DNA of 64,000 bases from Aralia elata (lineage: Eukaryota > Streptophyta > Magnoliopsida > Apiales > Araliaceae), in NCBI GenBank assembly GCA_034770075.1, contig CM068377.1, positions 71,216,358 to 71,280,357 on the forward strand, given 5' to 3'. Shown piece after piece: positions 23,524 through 35,262 of this stretch. Under the pieces are notes generated by a model. It saw only the letters and a list, made by a program, of their open reading frames with translations, was not told the origin of the DNA and ran no database searches. Every line of letters starts with the position of its first letter. Position 1 is the first letter of the stretch. Position numbers and translations under genes: made by a program.

Positions 23524-25334
23524 TGTTAGGCTTGTATATAGAGCGAACATGCAATGAAATTACATAAATAGTGCGAAAGCGCGATAAAACGGATTTTAAA
23601 AATTTTCTTGCAAACCATCACCATGATCATCCATGTGCTCAATTATCAATTAAACGAAAGAGATAAAGTATGAGAATCATACCCTTATAGAACCATGCTT
23701 CCACAGGTACGAGTTCACCTCCAAATCCTTCGCGTTCTCCTTAAATTCCACCGATTAAATTCTTTCATTTGATCAACGTTAGCCACCCAAGTGTTTGACC
23801 TCTAGAGGTGATCCACCAAGGAATAATAGTTGTAAAAGAAGATGGGTATTGGCAAATCCCTAGTTTCTATCTCTATAAAAATTGCAAGTACTCTCTCCCT
23901 CCAATTCTTATGGAAGAGTGTGTAATTGTCTAACCCTAAATCATGATAAGACTCCTCTTATTTATAGATATAGGGAACCCTCCTAAACTATTTAGGATTA
24001 GGGTTTTTATTTTAATTAAACTCATTTAATTAATTGAACTCCTAATCCAATTAGGAATTCATGAGAGAGTACTTTTATTAATTAATTCTCAATCCCTATT
24101 AGGAATCAAATAATAGTAATAGTAATAATAATAATAATAAGAGTCCTCTTATTAATTAATATTTAATATTTCTAAAATATTAAATAATAAATATTAAGCT
24201 ATTTAATTTATTCTATCTCCATAGATTAAATTAAATACACTTAACTTATTATTACAATTATGTCATTTACTTCTTAAACAAATATTTTCCTTTTTGCGGT
24301 GTGATCCTTTAGGTTCTCCATATTAAACCGGTTGTGAATAAATCAATTAGAACAATTCTAATCTTATTTAAATAAATAAATTAAATTATTTAATTTATTT
24401 AAATAAATAATATTTATTCTACAATAAGGGTAAGCTCCCTTAGCGATCAACGACTTTCCAGATAATATAGATTTCAACATTAATCACAAAAGAACCTTTC
24501 AGTGAATAGTTACCGTACAATTCAATCCTTCTACCATACAATATCCTAATTAAATATAAGACATGAAATTACTGTCAAGTCTTATTTTATTTAATTATAT
24601 GTATTTCGATTCTCAAATGCACAACTCTGATTAATGCAAATTAGAAACTCTTTTCTAATTTCATTATGCTTTGGCCAAAGACTTCTGAGTCTTTATTTAT
24701 CGAATCACATAGGACATTCACTCCTTTTACTAGAAGTGGTAGATTCTTTGTTGACCATTCACCTATCTCCATGTGCAACTTATTATACCCAATCATACCC
24801 TTTGATATACCCTAAGGGTCTTAAGGGACATGTCAAAGTATAACTCATCACACACAAGATACTATGATGATCTCAAGTCCAATGATCACTTGTTCTACTA
24901 TCACTAGAGGTATTCCTATTGACAGGCGAGTAAAACTCCATTAGGTATTCCTTAGCGAGCCACGTTCAGTGAACTTATTCTCTAATAAGCACCTACATAC
25001 TTGCTTTAGTGTCTCCACACAAATGATTATGAGATCAATCATCCTCTTCATAAGAACAAGCAACGTATGTACTAATCTATCCGGATTCATTAATCCCCTT
25101 TTTAGTAATCCATCGATTAGGAACGATTTTAGTTTGTGAGCTATCTAGAATTTAGATCTCATTAGCATGATCCCCATCATGATTCTAAAAACATTGCTCA
25201 AAACTATGGGTTTATCACATTTAATATAGCAACACCATGTAGATAATGTAAAATACCTTTAATAACCGAATAAGATTACAAAGTATATGCTACATCATAT
25301 CAAATATGATTAGCTTGTGTGCATACAACTTTCA
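23524..25334 (-). repeat. Copia-2 5' LTR
   Basis: TGTTAGGCTTG...CTTTCA. It would drive the element's minus-strand transcript. Confidence 0.92.
23959..23966 (-). promoter_or_regulatory. Putative TATA box of copia LTRs
   Basis: Sense TATAAATA, followed in sense by AGAGGAGTCTTATC. The same box at the same LTR position occurs at 16657, 43704, 47008, 54531 and 63950. It leaves a U3 of roughly 1.3-1.4 kb. Confidence 0.6.
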
Positions 25335-26060
25335 TGCACAGCTCCGATTAATGTAAATTAGAAACTCCTTTCTAATTTTCATTCAACCCTGGCCAGGGAT
25401 TTCTGAGTTGTCATTTATCAAATCGTATAGGACATTCTCTCCCTTTATTAGAAGTGGTAGATCCTTTGTCGATTATTCACCTACCTTCGTGTATACTTTA
25501 TTATACCCGTACATATCCTATAACATACACTAAGGTATTAAGGAATATGACAAAGTATAACTCAGCATACACAAGGTACTATGATGATCTCAAGTCCAAG
25601 GATCACTTGTACTACTATCACTTTAAGAACTTCCTATTGACAAGTGAATAAAACTCCATTAAGGTTCTTAAGAGAGTCACGTTCAGTGAACTTATTCTCT
25701 AATAAGCACCTACATATTTGCTTTAACGTCTCCACACAAATGATTATGAGATCAATCATCATCTTCTGAAGATCAAGCATAGTATGTACCAATCTATCCG
25801 GATCAGTAATCCCAATATTAGTGATCCAACGATTAGGAACATTTTAGTTTTTGAGCTTTCTTGAATTTAGATCTCACTAGCATGATCTCATCATGATTCT
25901 AAAAGCATTGCCCGAAAACTATGGGTTTATCACATTTATTAATTCAACCAATTAACATGGATAAAATATGCCTTTTATATTATTATTAATATTTGAATAA
26001 GATTATAAAGTAAATGCTTATTACATCAAATGTAATTGGCTTGAGGGCATATTACTTTCA
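25335..26060 (-). repeat. Copia-1 5' LTR, right part
   Basis: Resumes with the duplicated TGCAC (25335-25339) and matches 5030-5753 of the left LTR, ending ATTACTTTCA at 26060. Next bases are Gypsy-B integrase sequence. Confidence 0.9.
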
Positions 26061-26880
26061 GTAACGCTACCTCGTACGCCACTTCACCGACTCGCCTCAA
26101 AATCTCGAACGGTCCTATGAACCTCGGGCTTAACTTGCCCTTCTTTCCAAAACAAATCTTCCCTTTCCAGGGAGATACCTTCAAGAACACAAAACTGCCC
26201 ACATCTAAGTCCCGCTTTTTACGATGCAGATCAGCGTACTTCTTCTGACGGTCTTGTGCTGCTACTAGGCAGCTTCTGATCAGTCTCACCGTATCTGCGG
26301 TCTGCTGTACCATTTCAGGTCCTAGCAGTCTTCGTTCTCCAACCTTGTCCCAACACAACGGTGTTCGACACCTTCTCCCGTATAGTGCTTCGTACGGTGG
26401 CCTACCGATACTAACGTGATAACTATTGTTGTAAGCGAACTCCACCAATGGCAAATGATCATCACAGCTGCCCTTTAAGTCCATTACGATTGCTCGGAGC
26501 ATATCTTCCAAAGTCTGAATCGTTCGCTCGCTCTGGCCATCAGTTTGAGGATGGTATGCCGTACTCAACCTCAACTGCGTTCCCAATCTTTCTTGTAGAC
26601 TCCTCCAGAAATTTTACATAAAGGGCGGATCTCGGTCCGACACAATAGATATCGACACTCCATGTCGCGACACTATCTCTTTTACATAGAGTTTAGCTAA
26701 TTACTCTAGATTGTACCGTATTCTGATCGGTAAAAAATGAGCAGACTTGGTCAGACGGTCCACGATCACCCAGATGGCGTCTAAACCCTTTTATGTTGGT
26801 GGTAAGCCCACCACAAAATCCATGGTGATGTGCTCCCACTTCCACTCTGGAATACTTAATGGTTGAAGCAGTCTGCTCAG
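26061..26880 (-). pseudogene. Gypsy-B integrase core and C-terminus, truncated by Copia-1
   Basis: 26026-26586 reads the end of the DDE core (STAYHPQTDGQSERTIQ with the catalytic Glu, VEFAYNNSYH, YEALYGRRCRTPL) and the GPFEILRRVGEVAYEVAL motif that precedes the chromodomain in chromoviruses. Copia-1 enters just after this, so any chromodomain is lost. 26587-26880 holds the first half of the core in several frames with stops. The intact enzyme would insert the cDNA into chromatin. Confidence 0.85.
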
Positions 26881-27720
26881 TCACTGGTGTTCTACTTTAA
26901 CTTGTTGGCATGTCATACATCTGCTGACACACTCTGCTACTTCCCTCTTCATATTCGGCCACCAAAAGTATGGCCGCAAATCCTGATACATCTTCGTGCT
27001 ACCGGGATGTACTGAATACCTCGTACTGTGAGCTTCCTGGAGAATCTCTTCTCTTAACTCCGGATTCAATGGTACCCAGATTCTCCCTTCAAACCTCAGC
27101 AGCCCTGCGCTATCGATCTTATACTTGAGCTCTTCCCCTTCGGAAATACGCTTCTTAATACTACCACAATCTTCATCCTTTTCCTGAGCCTCCTTGATTT
27201 TATCTAACAGGGTCGGGCTCGCTGACACTATAAATAATTTCTTGCCTGACTCTCTAGAGTACTTGAGTCCTAACTCGAGTCGTTCGAAATCCCTTACCAA
27301 CTCTTCTTGAGTGGTTAGCTTCTGCAACTTTTCCCTGCCTTTTCTGCTTAAGGCATCGACCACTACATTTGCTTTGCCCGGATGGTACAGAATGTCACAG
27401 TCGTAATCTTTGATCAATTCCAACCATCGGCATTGCCTCATGTTCAACTCCTTCTGAGTGAAGATATATTTCAGACTTTTGTGATCCGTATATATCTCGC
27501 ACCTCTCCCGTATAGGTAATGCCTCCAAATTTTTAAGGCGAAAACTACCGCGGCCAACTCCAGGTCATGAGTCGGGTAACCCTTCTCATAGTCCCTCAAC
27601 TGACGTGATGCGTACGCAATGACCTTGCCGTACTGCATCAACACATAACCAAGACCTTTGTGTGACGCATCGCTATACACTACAAAGCCTCCAGTGTTGT
27701 CTGGTAAGGCCAACACCGAC
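26881..27720 (-). pseudogene. Gypsy-B RNase H and integrase zinc domain
   Basis: 27471-27716 starts RNase H (YSDASHKGLGYVLMQ, HDLELAAVVFALK); 26881-27528, in another frame, continues with YTDHKSLKYIF and then the integrase HHCC domain (HSTRYSVHPGSTKMY...CMTCQQVK). One frameshift near 27500 separates them. Catalytic acids D, E, D of RNase H are visible. Confidence 0.85.
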
Positions 27721-27787
27721 GCTTAACTAAGTCTCCTCTTCAGCTCCATGAAACTTTCTTCGCATTTCTCCGTCTAAACAAACTTAA

Positions 27788-28807
27788 CTACTTTCTGGTA
27801 AGGTTGGTCAAAGGCAAGGCTATCTTTGAAAAGTCCTGAATGAACCTCCGATAGTAACCTGCTAATCCCAAGAAACTCTTGATTTTCGGCTGCTCCCAAT
27901 TGATAATGGCTTCTACTTTTGTTGGATCCACCGAAACACCATCCTTGTTAATGACGTGACCTAGGAACTGCACCCTCTGTAACCAAAACTCACACTTAGA
28001 AAACTTCGCGTACAGTTTCTCTCTTCTGAGAGCCTCCAATGAAATCCTTAAATGTTCGGCATGCTCTTCCTCTGTCTCTGAATACACCAAGATGTCATCG
28101 ATGAATACGACTACTAACTTGTCCAAGTACTGCTTAAACACCTTGTTCATCATATCCATGAATGCCGCTGGTGCATTCGTTATTCCAAATGACATTACCA
28201 GAAACTCGAAATGTCCATAACGAGTCCTGAATGTAGTCTTCGAAATATCTTCCTGCCTTACTTTCAGTTGATGATAACCCGTTCTTAGATTGATCTTTGA
28301 AAAGTATTTCGCTCCCTTGAGTTGATCAAATAAATCGTCAATCCTGGGCAGTGGATACCTATTCTTAATCGTAACTTTGTTTAACTCTCGATAGTGGATA
28401 CAAAGCCTCATCGAACCATCCTTCTTCTTTACGAACAGAACTGGCGCTCCCCACAGGGAGACGCTTGGTCTGATATAACCCTTATCTAATAGGTCTTGCA
28501 GTTGAACCATTAGTTCCTTCATCTCTACTGGGGCCATTCGGTAAGGCGCCTTGGATATCGGTGCCGTCCCGGGTACTAAGTCAATCACAAATTCTATCTC
28601 CCTATCTGGCGGCAGTCTGGGAATTTCGTCTGGGAAGACATCAACGAACTCCCTTACGATAGGTATCTGACTCAGTTCATCCATGATTCGACGAGTATCA
28701 ACCACGTGAGCCAAATAACCTATGCAACCTTTTCTAAGCAACTTCCTTGCTTGCATCATCGTCAAACAACAAGATTGTCCTGGCGATTTACTACCATATA
28801 ATACCAC
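27788..28807 (-). pseudogene. Gypsy-B reverse transcriptase
   Basis: 339-codon open stretch covering the RT: AMC motif PYRMAPVEMKEL, MRLCIHYRELN, YPLPRIDDLFDQL, then FSKINLRTGYHQ, SFGITNAPAAFMDMMN, FIDDILVYS and FLGHVI. Motif A normally has Asp where this copy has Asn (28289-28291), so the enzyme should be inactive although the frame is open. FIDD of motif C is intact. Upstream Gly-Tyr-Leu linker to the protease is broken by a stop near 28877. Confidence 0.88.
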
Positions 28808-28879
28808 CTTCGACTTATCTGGAGTCTGCAGGTGTACACACTTCTTCTTATAGTTGATGACTGCTCCGTGACTTGATAA

Positions 28880-29191
28880 CTAATCCATCCCAAGGATTAT
28901 GTCAAACTTCCCCAAACAAATTGGTATCAAGTCCACGCTGAGCTCTAATCCTTGCAATTTGACGCAACAATTCCTATGGATGTATTCTACGGGAATAATT
29001 TCTTTGTTTGCAACTTCTACGTCCATAGGGTGCTTTAACCTTTCACGAGGTAAGTCTAACCTTCTAACAAATTCTTCAGAAACAAAAGAGCGGGTAGCAC
29101 CCGAATCAAATAACACATATGCATCTATATCATTGATTGGGATGATACCTGACACTACGTCCTTGGACTCCACCGCATCCTTAACGGTCAT
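28880..29191 (-). pseudogene. Gypsy-B aspartic protease
   Basis: Reads YVLFDSGATRSFVSEEF: the DSGA active-site motif of plant gypsy proteases (retropepsin-like). It would cleave the Gag-Pol precursor. Frame is lost toward gag near 29230. Confidence 0.85.
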
Positions 29192-29243
29192 GTTGAACGT
29201 GCGTGCCGTTGGCCTGTTAGCTTGACTGGCTGGCCCCCAAATC

Positions 29244-29813
29244 TCAGCCTGTTGTTATTGTTGTTGTTATTAAGGTTGCGGTTGCCGCTAACTGCATCGC
29301 CTTTCTCTTCGGGCAGTCTTTGATTTGATGGTCTGGGGCTCCACACGAGAAACACCATCCCTTCTGCCTATTTGGACAATGAGGAGCCTGGTGCCCCGGT
29401 TGTCCGTAGCGATAACAGACGCTTCTCCCTTTTATACACTCCCTTGAGTGATTCTTTCCGCAGCTGCTGCACTGCCCACTTGACTTGGCCTCTCCCCCGG
29501 ACTTGTTGCCTACGGAGGATTGGCTCTCCATCCATTTACGCTTGTTGGGGTTACTGCCTCCGCTGCTTCCCCCTTTCGGCCCTTCCAGACCGGCCTTCCT
29601 TTCCTGTTTAAATCGTGTTATGGCTTCATTGCCCCCTTTCGCAATGATAGCCCTTTCCAGCAGTTCAGAGAAATTCTTAATCTTCAACACAGCGACGGTT
29701 TCTTGCACCCATGGCTTCAATCCTAACTCGAATCTTCTTTCCTTCCTAGCCTCCGTGTCCACCTGATGTGGAGCGAATCGGGCCAACTCGTTAAATTTTG
29801 CCGCATCTATCAA
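29244..29813 (-). pseudogene. Gypsy-B gag, C-terminal half
   Basis: Begins inside the retrotransposon gag domain (AAKFNELARFAPHQVDTEARK) and ends with three Cys-rich units: CSSCGKNHSREC, a CYRYGQPGHQAPHC knuckle (second Cys replaced by Tyr) and an intact CCHC knuckle CFSCGAPDHQIKDC. The N-terminal half of the domain is absent: readable homology stops at about 29807, suggesting a deletion between the hairpin region and gag. Confidence 0.85.
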
Positions 29814-29885
29814 ACATATTTAGAAAAGAAACAACTGCATTTATATTCATATACCAATATTTTAATACAGACTGACCCAACATTT

Positions 29886-30160
29886 GGCATACTACTATAA
29901 ATGCTCAATGGCACCATATGCCTACTACTAACTATCCTCTATTAAACAAAAGGCGAGGATTCACTACTACCTACCCCCTTTAACAGAACAAAAGTTGGGG
30001 TTGACTACCATTCTGAGCATACAACTCAGCATTTGGACTTACATCATACATCTGTCCCTATAAACAAAAGTGGGACTCACTACAGCTACTAAGTACATAC
30101 AAGGGTACTAAATGCATAAATCAATATCTGTTAGGCGGACTGCCCGACGGAGTGCCTAAC
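29886..30160 (-). repeat. Gypsy-B hairpin array upstream of gag
   Basis: Seven successive inverted repeats: GGCATA/TATGCC (29886-29922), ATCCTC/GAGGAT (29934-29960), ACCCC/GGGGT (29973-30001), CTGAG/CTCAG (30013-30029), GTCCC/GGGAC (30054-30076), AGTAC/GTACT (30092-30109), GTTAGGC/GCCTAAC (30130-30160). Units 2, 3 and 5 share AACAAAAG in the loop and are each followed by TCACTAC or TGACTAC. Confidence 0.7.
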
Positions 30161-30233
30161 GTGCCAACCGATCAACTACTCGACGTCTGATCATGCACCG
30201 ACTACTGCCCTCCTCCCGAGGGTACCTCCTGAC

Positions 30234-31038
30234 TCAATCCTGCAACCTGGCCACTACCGTATATATAGCATAATCTAAGGTATCGATCCTAGCGGATCCA
30301 TCTCGAACCTCTCCCTCTAGCACATCCACCCTTGTGGCTGCACGAACCCAGAACTCCTGCATCCGTATCCTCTCTGCCTGCTCCAAGTCTCGCTCAGCCC
30401 TAACAGCCTGTAGAACTGTCTGCAACTCCACCTCTCTGACATATGCCTGCTCTAATGCCTGCCTCAACTGACTATTTTGCAACACCAACTGTTGCACTGT
30501 GGGGCTTATCTGGGTGTAGCACTCTCTAACTACTGATCTGAGCTTTCAACTCAGCTATCTGGAACTATAGCGAGTACGCCTCTGCCTTATACTGATCTTT
30601 CATCTCCTAATAGACAGAATTCTCCTCCTTTAAGTGTGCGATACGAGCATTCTGCTGCTCAATAATCTGCTCCTGCTCTACTATGCGATCGGCATAATCT
30701 CCAAGCAAGTCATCCTAGAATGTGTGGAATACCGGGGATCGCTCCTCAGGTCCCTCCTCAGCAGTTCCACCTATCTCAACCTCAGCCGGGTCCTCCTCTG
30801 ACTCATCATCCTTGTCCTGACTGCCGAATCTCAACACTTCACCTATAACAGGCTCTACCAAATCCACCAAATAGTCTTCCTCTGGGCCGGGCCCACTCGA
30901 TGGTACTCCTGGGGCAATAGGTGCATAGCCCATTAACTGCTTTATAACAACAGGTATATCGGTGAATACCTCCTCCTCCTCTCTGACTCCACTAATCTCT
31001 CCAACGGCAGCCATCCTACAAACACACAAAACTAACAT
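30234..31038 (-). pseudogene. Gypsy-B accessory ORF: acidic N-terminus plus coiled coil
   Basis: Not a known gag domain. About 107 codons from 31038 (possibly starting at MAAVGEISG, codon 9) are very acidic (EEEE, DKDDESEEDP). After a TAG at 30715-30717 the same frame continues as a heptad-rich coiled coil with TAGs at 30607-30609, 30565-30567 and 30526-30528, each where Gln fits. After one indel it ends as 30234-30497 (QNSQLRQALEQ, VRAERDLEQAERIRMQ). Original length perhaps 260-270 residues. It sits between the PBS and gag. Function unknown; a structural or chaperone role is only a guess. Confidence 0.6.
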
Positions 31039-31236
31039 TAGTACAATAATAAAATATATTCATTGAAGGAATGAAGTTATATTTCATTGGGTACTTAATG
31101 ACTCGATGAATTCCCCAATTCATCCAAATACCAAATATGATAAATCTCCTTGATTTATCTCCTAATGCACTCGATACGAGTTTAGTACTAAGGTTATAAC
31201 CTAGGTTTCGCTATCCTAACGTTTATAACCTACATC

Positions 31237-31247
31237 TTTGATACCAA
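31237..31247 (-). promoter_or_regulatory. Gypsy-B primer-binding site
   Basis: Written CTTTGATACCA, sense TGGTATCAAAG, four or five bases from the LTR. Resembles the initiator-Met tRNA site with one mismatch. Confidence 0.65.
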
Positions 31248-31250
31248 CCT

Positions 31251-34200
31251 ATGACGCCCCCAAATTCAGGTCTCAAACACCCGGATTTGGTCATCACGAT
31301 CCATCACAACATCCACCTTCAAACAACATAGAATGACTAAATGCGGAATATAATAACATATGTTGTTTATTCAAAAGGTGTTACTAGTCCCAAGATTCGA
31401 AAACCTTAATACATAAGTCAATACATACCCTAATATTAACCAGGGTTCAAATTACATCGATACATAAATCTAACTAAGCATATAACAAAGTCAGCTACTT
31501 GAAGTCTATTACTTCATCTTTTCCTTGCCCTTGTCTTTTCCTGAGGTCTCCGGCTTAACTGTAATAAGGTTCGTGATATAGCAAGGGTGAGCAACTAGTT
31601 TGCCCAGTAAGTTTAAATACAATAATAAAGGATATATCATGATGAACAGAATATGAAGAGAGGAATTCAACAATATGAATATCGGAAGCAAGAATAATAA
31701 TTTCTTTTAGAACGAATGATAGTCAAGTAGACTTTGAACAATAAACTTCCAATGGAATCAATAGCTAATTGACCTTTTGGTTACTGGCTCAGAAATAAGT
31801 ACCCGAGGGGATCAGCCTCTTGTACCCTATGTGTATGCATAACATTTAATTTCTGTTCTTTGTATCTTATATCCGATACGTGGGGTACTCCCTATATTGA
31901 AGGGGTGTTCATAAAGTCCAAGATTCCGCACCATCAATTGGTTTGGATAGCTTTTAAAATCTATACCGCAAATGTCTAGCCGGACAATGGCTAAGACTTA
32001 TCTATGGTAGTTCATCCATATTAGAACTTTAAATAAAATACAAGTCTATGTCTGCACGAAAACAATTGCACAATGTGTGAGTGTCAATAACAATGATGTG
32101 AAATAATTGTTAAGTAACTAAACCACTTAGAGCATGCTTGAAAACTTAAAGGTTCAAGCTTAAATATTAACTTGCAATAAATAATACAAGAATGGGTTCT
32201 TGCAACAATTAAGGTTTCAGGGTAAAGAACTTGCACAATACACCACATTCTACTTGAATGTAAATTGAGTAGGTTTAAAGGAAACTTGCCTGATAGCTCA
32301 GCTATAATGATCTAGCTTTAATTAAATTGCGTGAAATGACCTATCATTAGTAAGTCGATTCCTTAGTTAATACAGTATAAACTAGCATGGGTTTATACCT
32401 TACAAGAGGTTACCAACCAAATAATCCTAATATATAAACACGTAGATGTAACTACCATTACCAAGTCTATAAACATTAATTCCCATCTTAGGTAAATGAG
32501 TTAACGAGTCTAGAATAGCTTGGTTCTATACATCAATGTAAGCTTGAACATATAACACATCAATTAAGTCATGCAATACAGCTTAAGACATACCGACATA
32601 CACGCTGCAAGGCTCTGTTTACAAATTAAAACAATTGGGCAACACTGGCGACTGGCGCGGCCGTGCTTGTTTTTGCCTTGGGAGTGGCCCGGCCGCGCCA
32701 CTCACTGGACAGACCAAGAATGGATTTCATTCTACAGGAATCCGGACTTACTAGCTAGCATTCATGCAACTGATACTAATCAAACATTCATGCTCATATT
32801 ATTATCAACCTGGTTTCCAAACCTAGCATGCTCATTCTAAATCCATATCAAGTTATATGTTCGAAATTTCCATACGTTAAGCTAATCAAGTCCGTTTCGC
32901 AAGGAAACCGCTACTATGGTCACAATACCACATAATGAGGCTATACAAGACTTAATATGAATGCTCGTACGAAATCAACATGTGAACACATTAACACATA
33001 GCTTATGCTTGAAATCTCCCTTTGTTAGACATGGTAGCATATATCAGAATCATGTTTAGCTAAATGATGATCACGACAATCATGCCTAGAGGCATATTGA
33101 GTCCTAACATTCATGCTTGTATGGTCAGAACACAACTTATACGGAGATGGACGACATCCGTCTTCAAACACGATGTTTTCCTTAGAAAAATCATACTAAG
33201 ACAACTCACACAACTTAGCCTATGCAAGACAACTTGGAAATCATAACTCACATGTACTTGAACACATATTTAAGCCATATATACATGCTCACGTGGTCAG
33301 AATGCAAAAGACATAAGTTTTGTCAAGCTATTTCAAAGTTCAAGCTTTCTTTAAGAAATATCTACATAGAAAAATCTATATACAACTCATGGTATTTACA
33401 GGGACCCTAGACACATGGCAACCCTAGTTGTATACATGAATGAACTAACTAACATGCTGGAACATGACAGAACAACATAACCAAAACTGATGCACGGTGC
33501 GGCCACGCTTGGTTTCACTGCTTCAGGTTCGACTCTGCTTCTATAGAACTCGAAAATTAATATGGTATAACCTTTCTAAATGCAATTCAGTGCAACCATA
33601 TTGATCCCAAACATGTATATTGACCCATATATCATCCTTACACCAATTAATCAAACGAATTAGCAAGAAGCATGGATTTCATAGAATTTATCAAACTAAA
33701 AATTCGATAACACAATGTACCTTCTTGAAGCAAATTTTAAAATCCTCAATTACTTAATTTCATATTACTCTCACTCTCAACAATACTCACTCTATATACT
33801 AACTTATCAGAAGATTTAGCAACTGAATTTATGAAGAAGAAGCTCCAATTTATAGAAAATTCATTACCCATGCCAAGCTTTTGCCCATTTTGATAAACCA
33901 GCGTGAAGAAGAAAAAGCTATTAGATAATGGGGATTTGGTGAATTGCCCATCTTCTTCTTCATCATTGTTACCATCTGAACAAGTTAACATAGGCATCAT
34001 GCCTATTGCTAAGAAGAAAGAAAAAGAATGGATGGGACTTCTACTGTGCATATACTATTTGGTTTCTCTCTCTCTAATTGTAGAACACGGCTGATGAATA
34101 AATAGGATGTCCCATAATTCTTGTCCCACTAATGCTACTTAGATAAATGAATCATATAATTAAGAACCCAATTAATCTAGTATACATTTAATACCCAATT

Positions 34201-34588
34201 CGTAAATACATAAAAGATGAAATTAATAACTTATTCTAGTCTACTTAGTATTAAATTACTAAATAGACTATTACATAATAATATCAATAGTGCACACATT
34301 AATTAATAATTATATTAATTAATCTATGCAATTTAAATTCCTCCACTATATTCAAATAAATTGAATATTTAATTAATACACATCTTTATCAATTCTTCTG
34401 GTACTAAATCTTAGGGCTAGTTCACTAATTTAATTAAACCATTAGTGACTCCCTTTAATAACCTGAGCAATTACACGCAGTTACCACGTTATCACACAAT
34501 ATTCTAAATAAGCATACTAAGCTAACTCATTAAAAATTAAAATTTATATTTAATTAATAATGGAGTATAAAATTTCACGGTTATTACA
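31251..34588 (-). repeat. Gypsy-B 5' LTR, complete
   Basis: About 3.3 kb, from TATGACGCCCCC to TTATTACA as written. Matches 2279-4151 over its first 1.87 kb. Carries GC palindromes near 32655 and 32690 (GGCGCGGCCGTGC, GGCCCGGCCGCGCC) and a related GGTGCGGCCACGC near 33497. No real ORF. Confidence 0.85.
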
Positions 34589-35262
34589 AGATCAATATCC
34601 ATATATATATATATATATACTAATAAAAATAAGGTAATCAACAAATTTGGATTGTTCAACATAATACTTTTTCGGTTCCAAAATATAAAATTATTATTAA
34701 TTTTTTAAAATTAACTTAAGATATTTTTAAATTTAAAATTACATAGATTCATTTAAATTTAGTGTATCTAATGATAAATATTGTAAACTATTCTTACTAC
34801 AATAAAGTTAAGGGCACTGGATAAAAATTTCTGAAAAAGGTTTTGTATGCAACTTATTTCTATATTTGGTATTGGAAAGAATTGTATTATACAAAAATTA
34901 ATTTTTATTCAAAGGATGTAACTTTTGTCTATACAAAATGTATCCACAAAAGTTGCATCGTCCTAGACTTTTTCCAAAAAATTTATGCGGGGCCCCTTGC
35001 TTCACTGTTCTTACTAAAACCATTCCATGTCATGCCTACAATGACTTTTGATTCAATGAAGTAAATATTTGTCAAGCAGTCAATCATGACTATAGAAAAT
35101 ATTACATTTTTACATTACAGAGTTGTCAACAATAGTCTTTACTCCTCAATTCTATACGGTACAGATGCAACATTTTCTTATAAATAGCCTTGAAAGAAAG
35201 TTTAACAATTTTTAACTTGACCGAATCTGATTCCCTAATGCTTCATTTACTTATCATGATAC
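34589..35262. other. AT-rich intergenic, nothing recognised
   Basis: Contains an (AT)n run at about 34602-34618. No ORF or repeat I can assign. Confidence 0.5.

Larger units (their letters stand above)
16222..25334 (-). mobile_element. Copia-2: complete but defective Ty1/copia element
   Basis: LTRs 16222-18029 and 23524-25334, perfect 5-bp TSD TGCAC on both sides. Internal 5.5 kb contains remnants of RNase H, RT, integrase and gag riddled with stops, plus a long leader with three hairpin arrays. A deletion shared with Copia-4 removes the GAG-pre-integrase domain and start of integrase. The first 200 bp of the two LTRs differ at about 15 places by eye; later parts look closer. Confidence 0.92.
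4157..26060 (-). mobile_element. Copia-1: Ty1/copia retrotransposon hosting a solo gypsy LTR and Copia-2
   Basis: Minus-strand element inserted in Gypsy-B. Left LTR (4157-5753) lacks about its first 300 bp. The right LTR is split into 15052-16221 and 25335-26060 by Copia-2. Internal domain 5754-15051 carries a purine-rich tract next to the left LTR (sense AAGTGGGAGAT), pol, gag, a 1.6-kb leader and a PBS. A plus-strand gypsy solo LTR sits in the integrase region. The matching target duplication on the left was lost with the LTR start. Confidence 0.85.
2279..34588 (-). mobile_element. Gypsy-B: Ty3/gypsy retrotransposon, disrupted by nested copia insertions
   Basis: Minus-strand element bounded by homologous LTRs at 2279-4151 (3' LTR, truncated) and 31251-34588 (5' LTR). 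Internal order in sense: PBS, accessory coiled-coil ORF, hairpin array, gag, protease, RT, RNase H, integrase, then interruption by Copia-1 at 26060. Flanks AGATA (2272-2276) and AGATC (34589-34593) could be a decayed 5-bp target duplication if the LTR starts at TATGACG. Long LTRs and the wording of Gag and integrase resemble the Del/Tekay group of chromoviruses; no chromodomain can be checked because that end is lost. All coding parts carry stops or frameshifts. Confidence 0.8.

Noticed and set aside
29372..29766. Plus-strand ORFs of 79 and 93 codons over gag
   Set aside because: Antisense shadows of the Gypsy-B zinc-knuckle gag.
34843..35064. 73-codon ORF in the AT-rich gap
   Set aside because: No recognisable domain, ordinary chance length in this composition.
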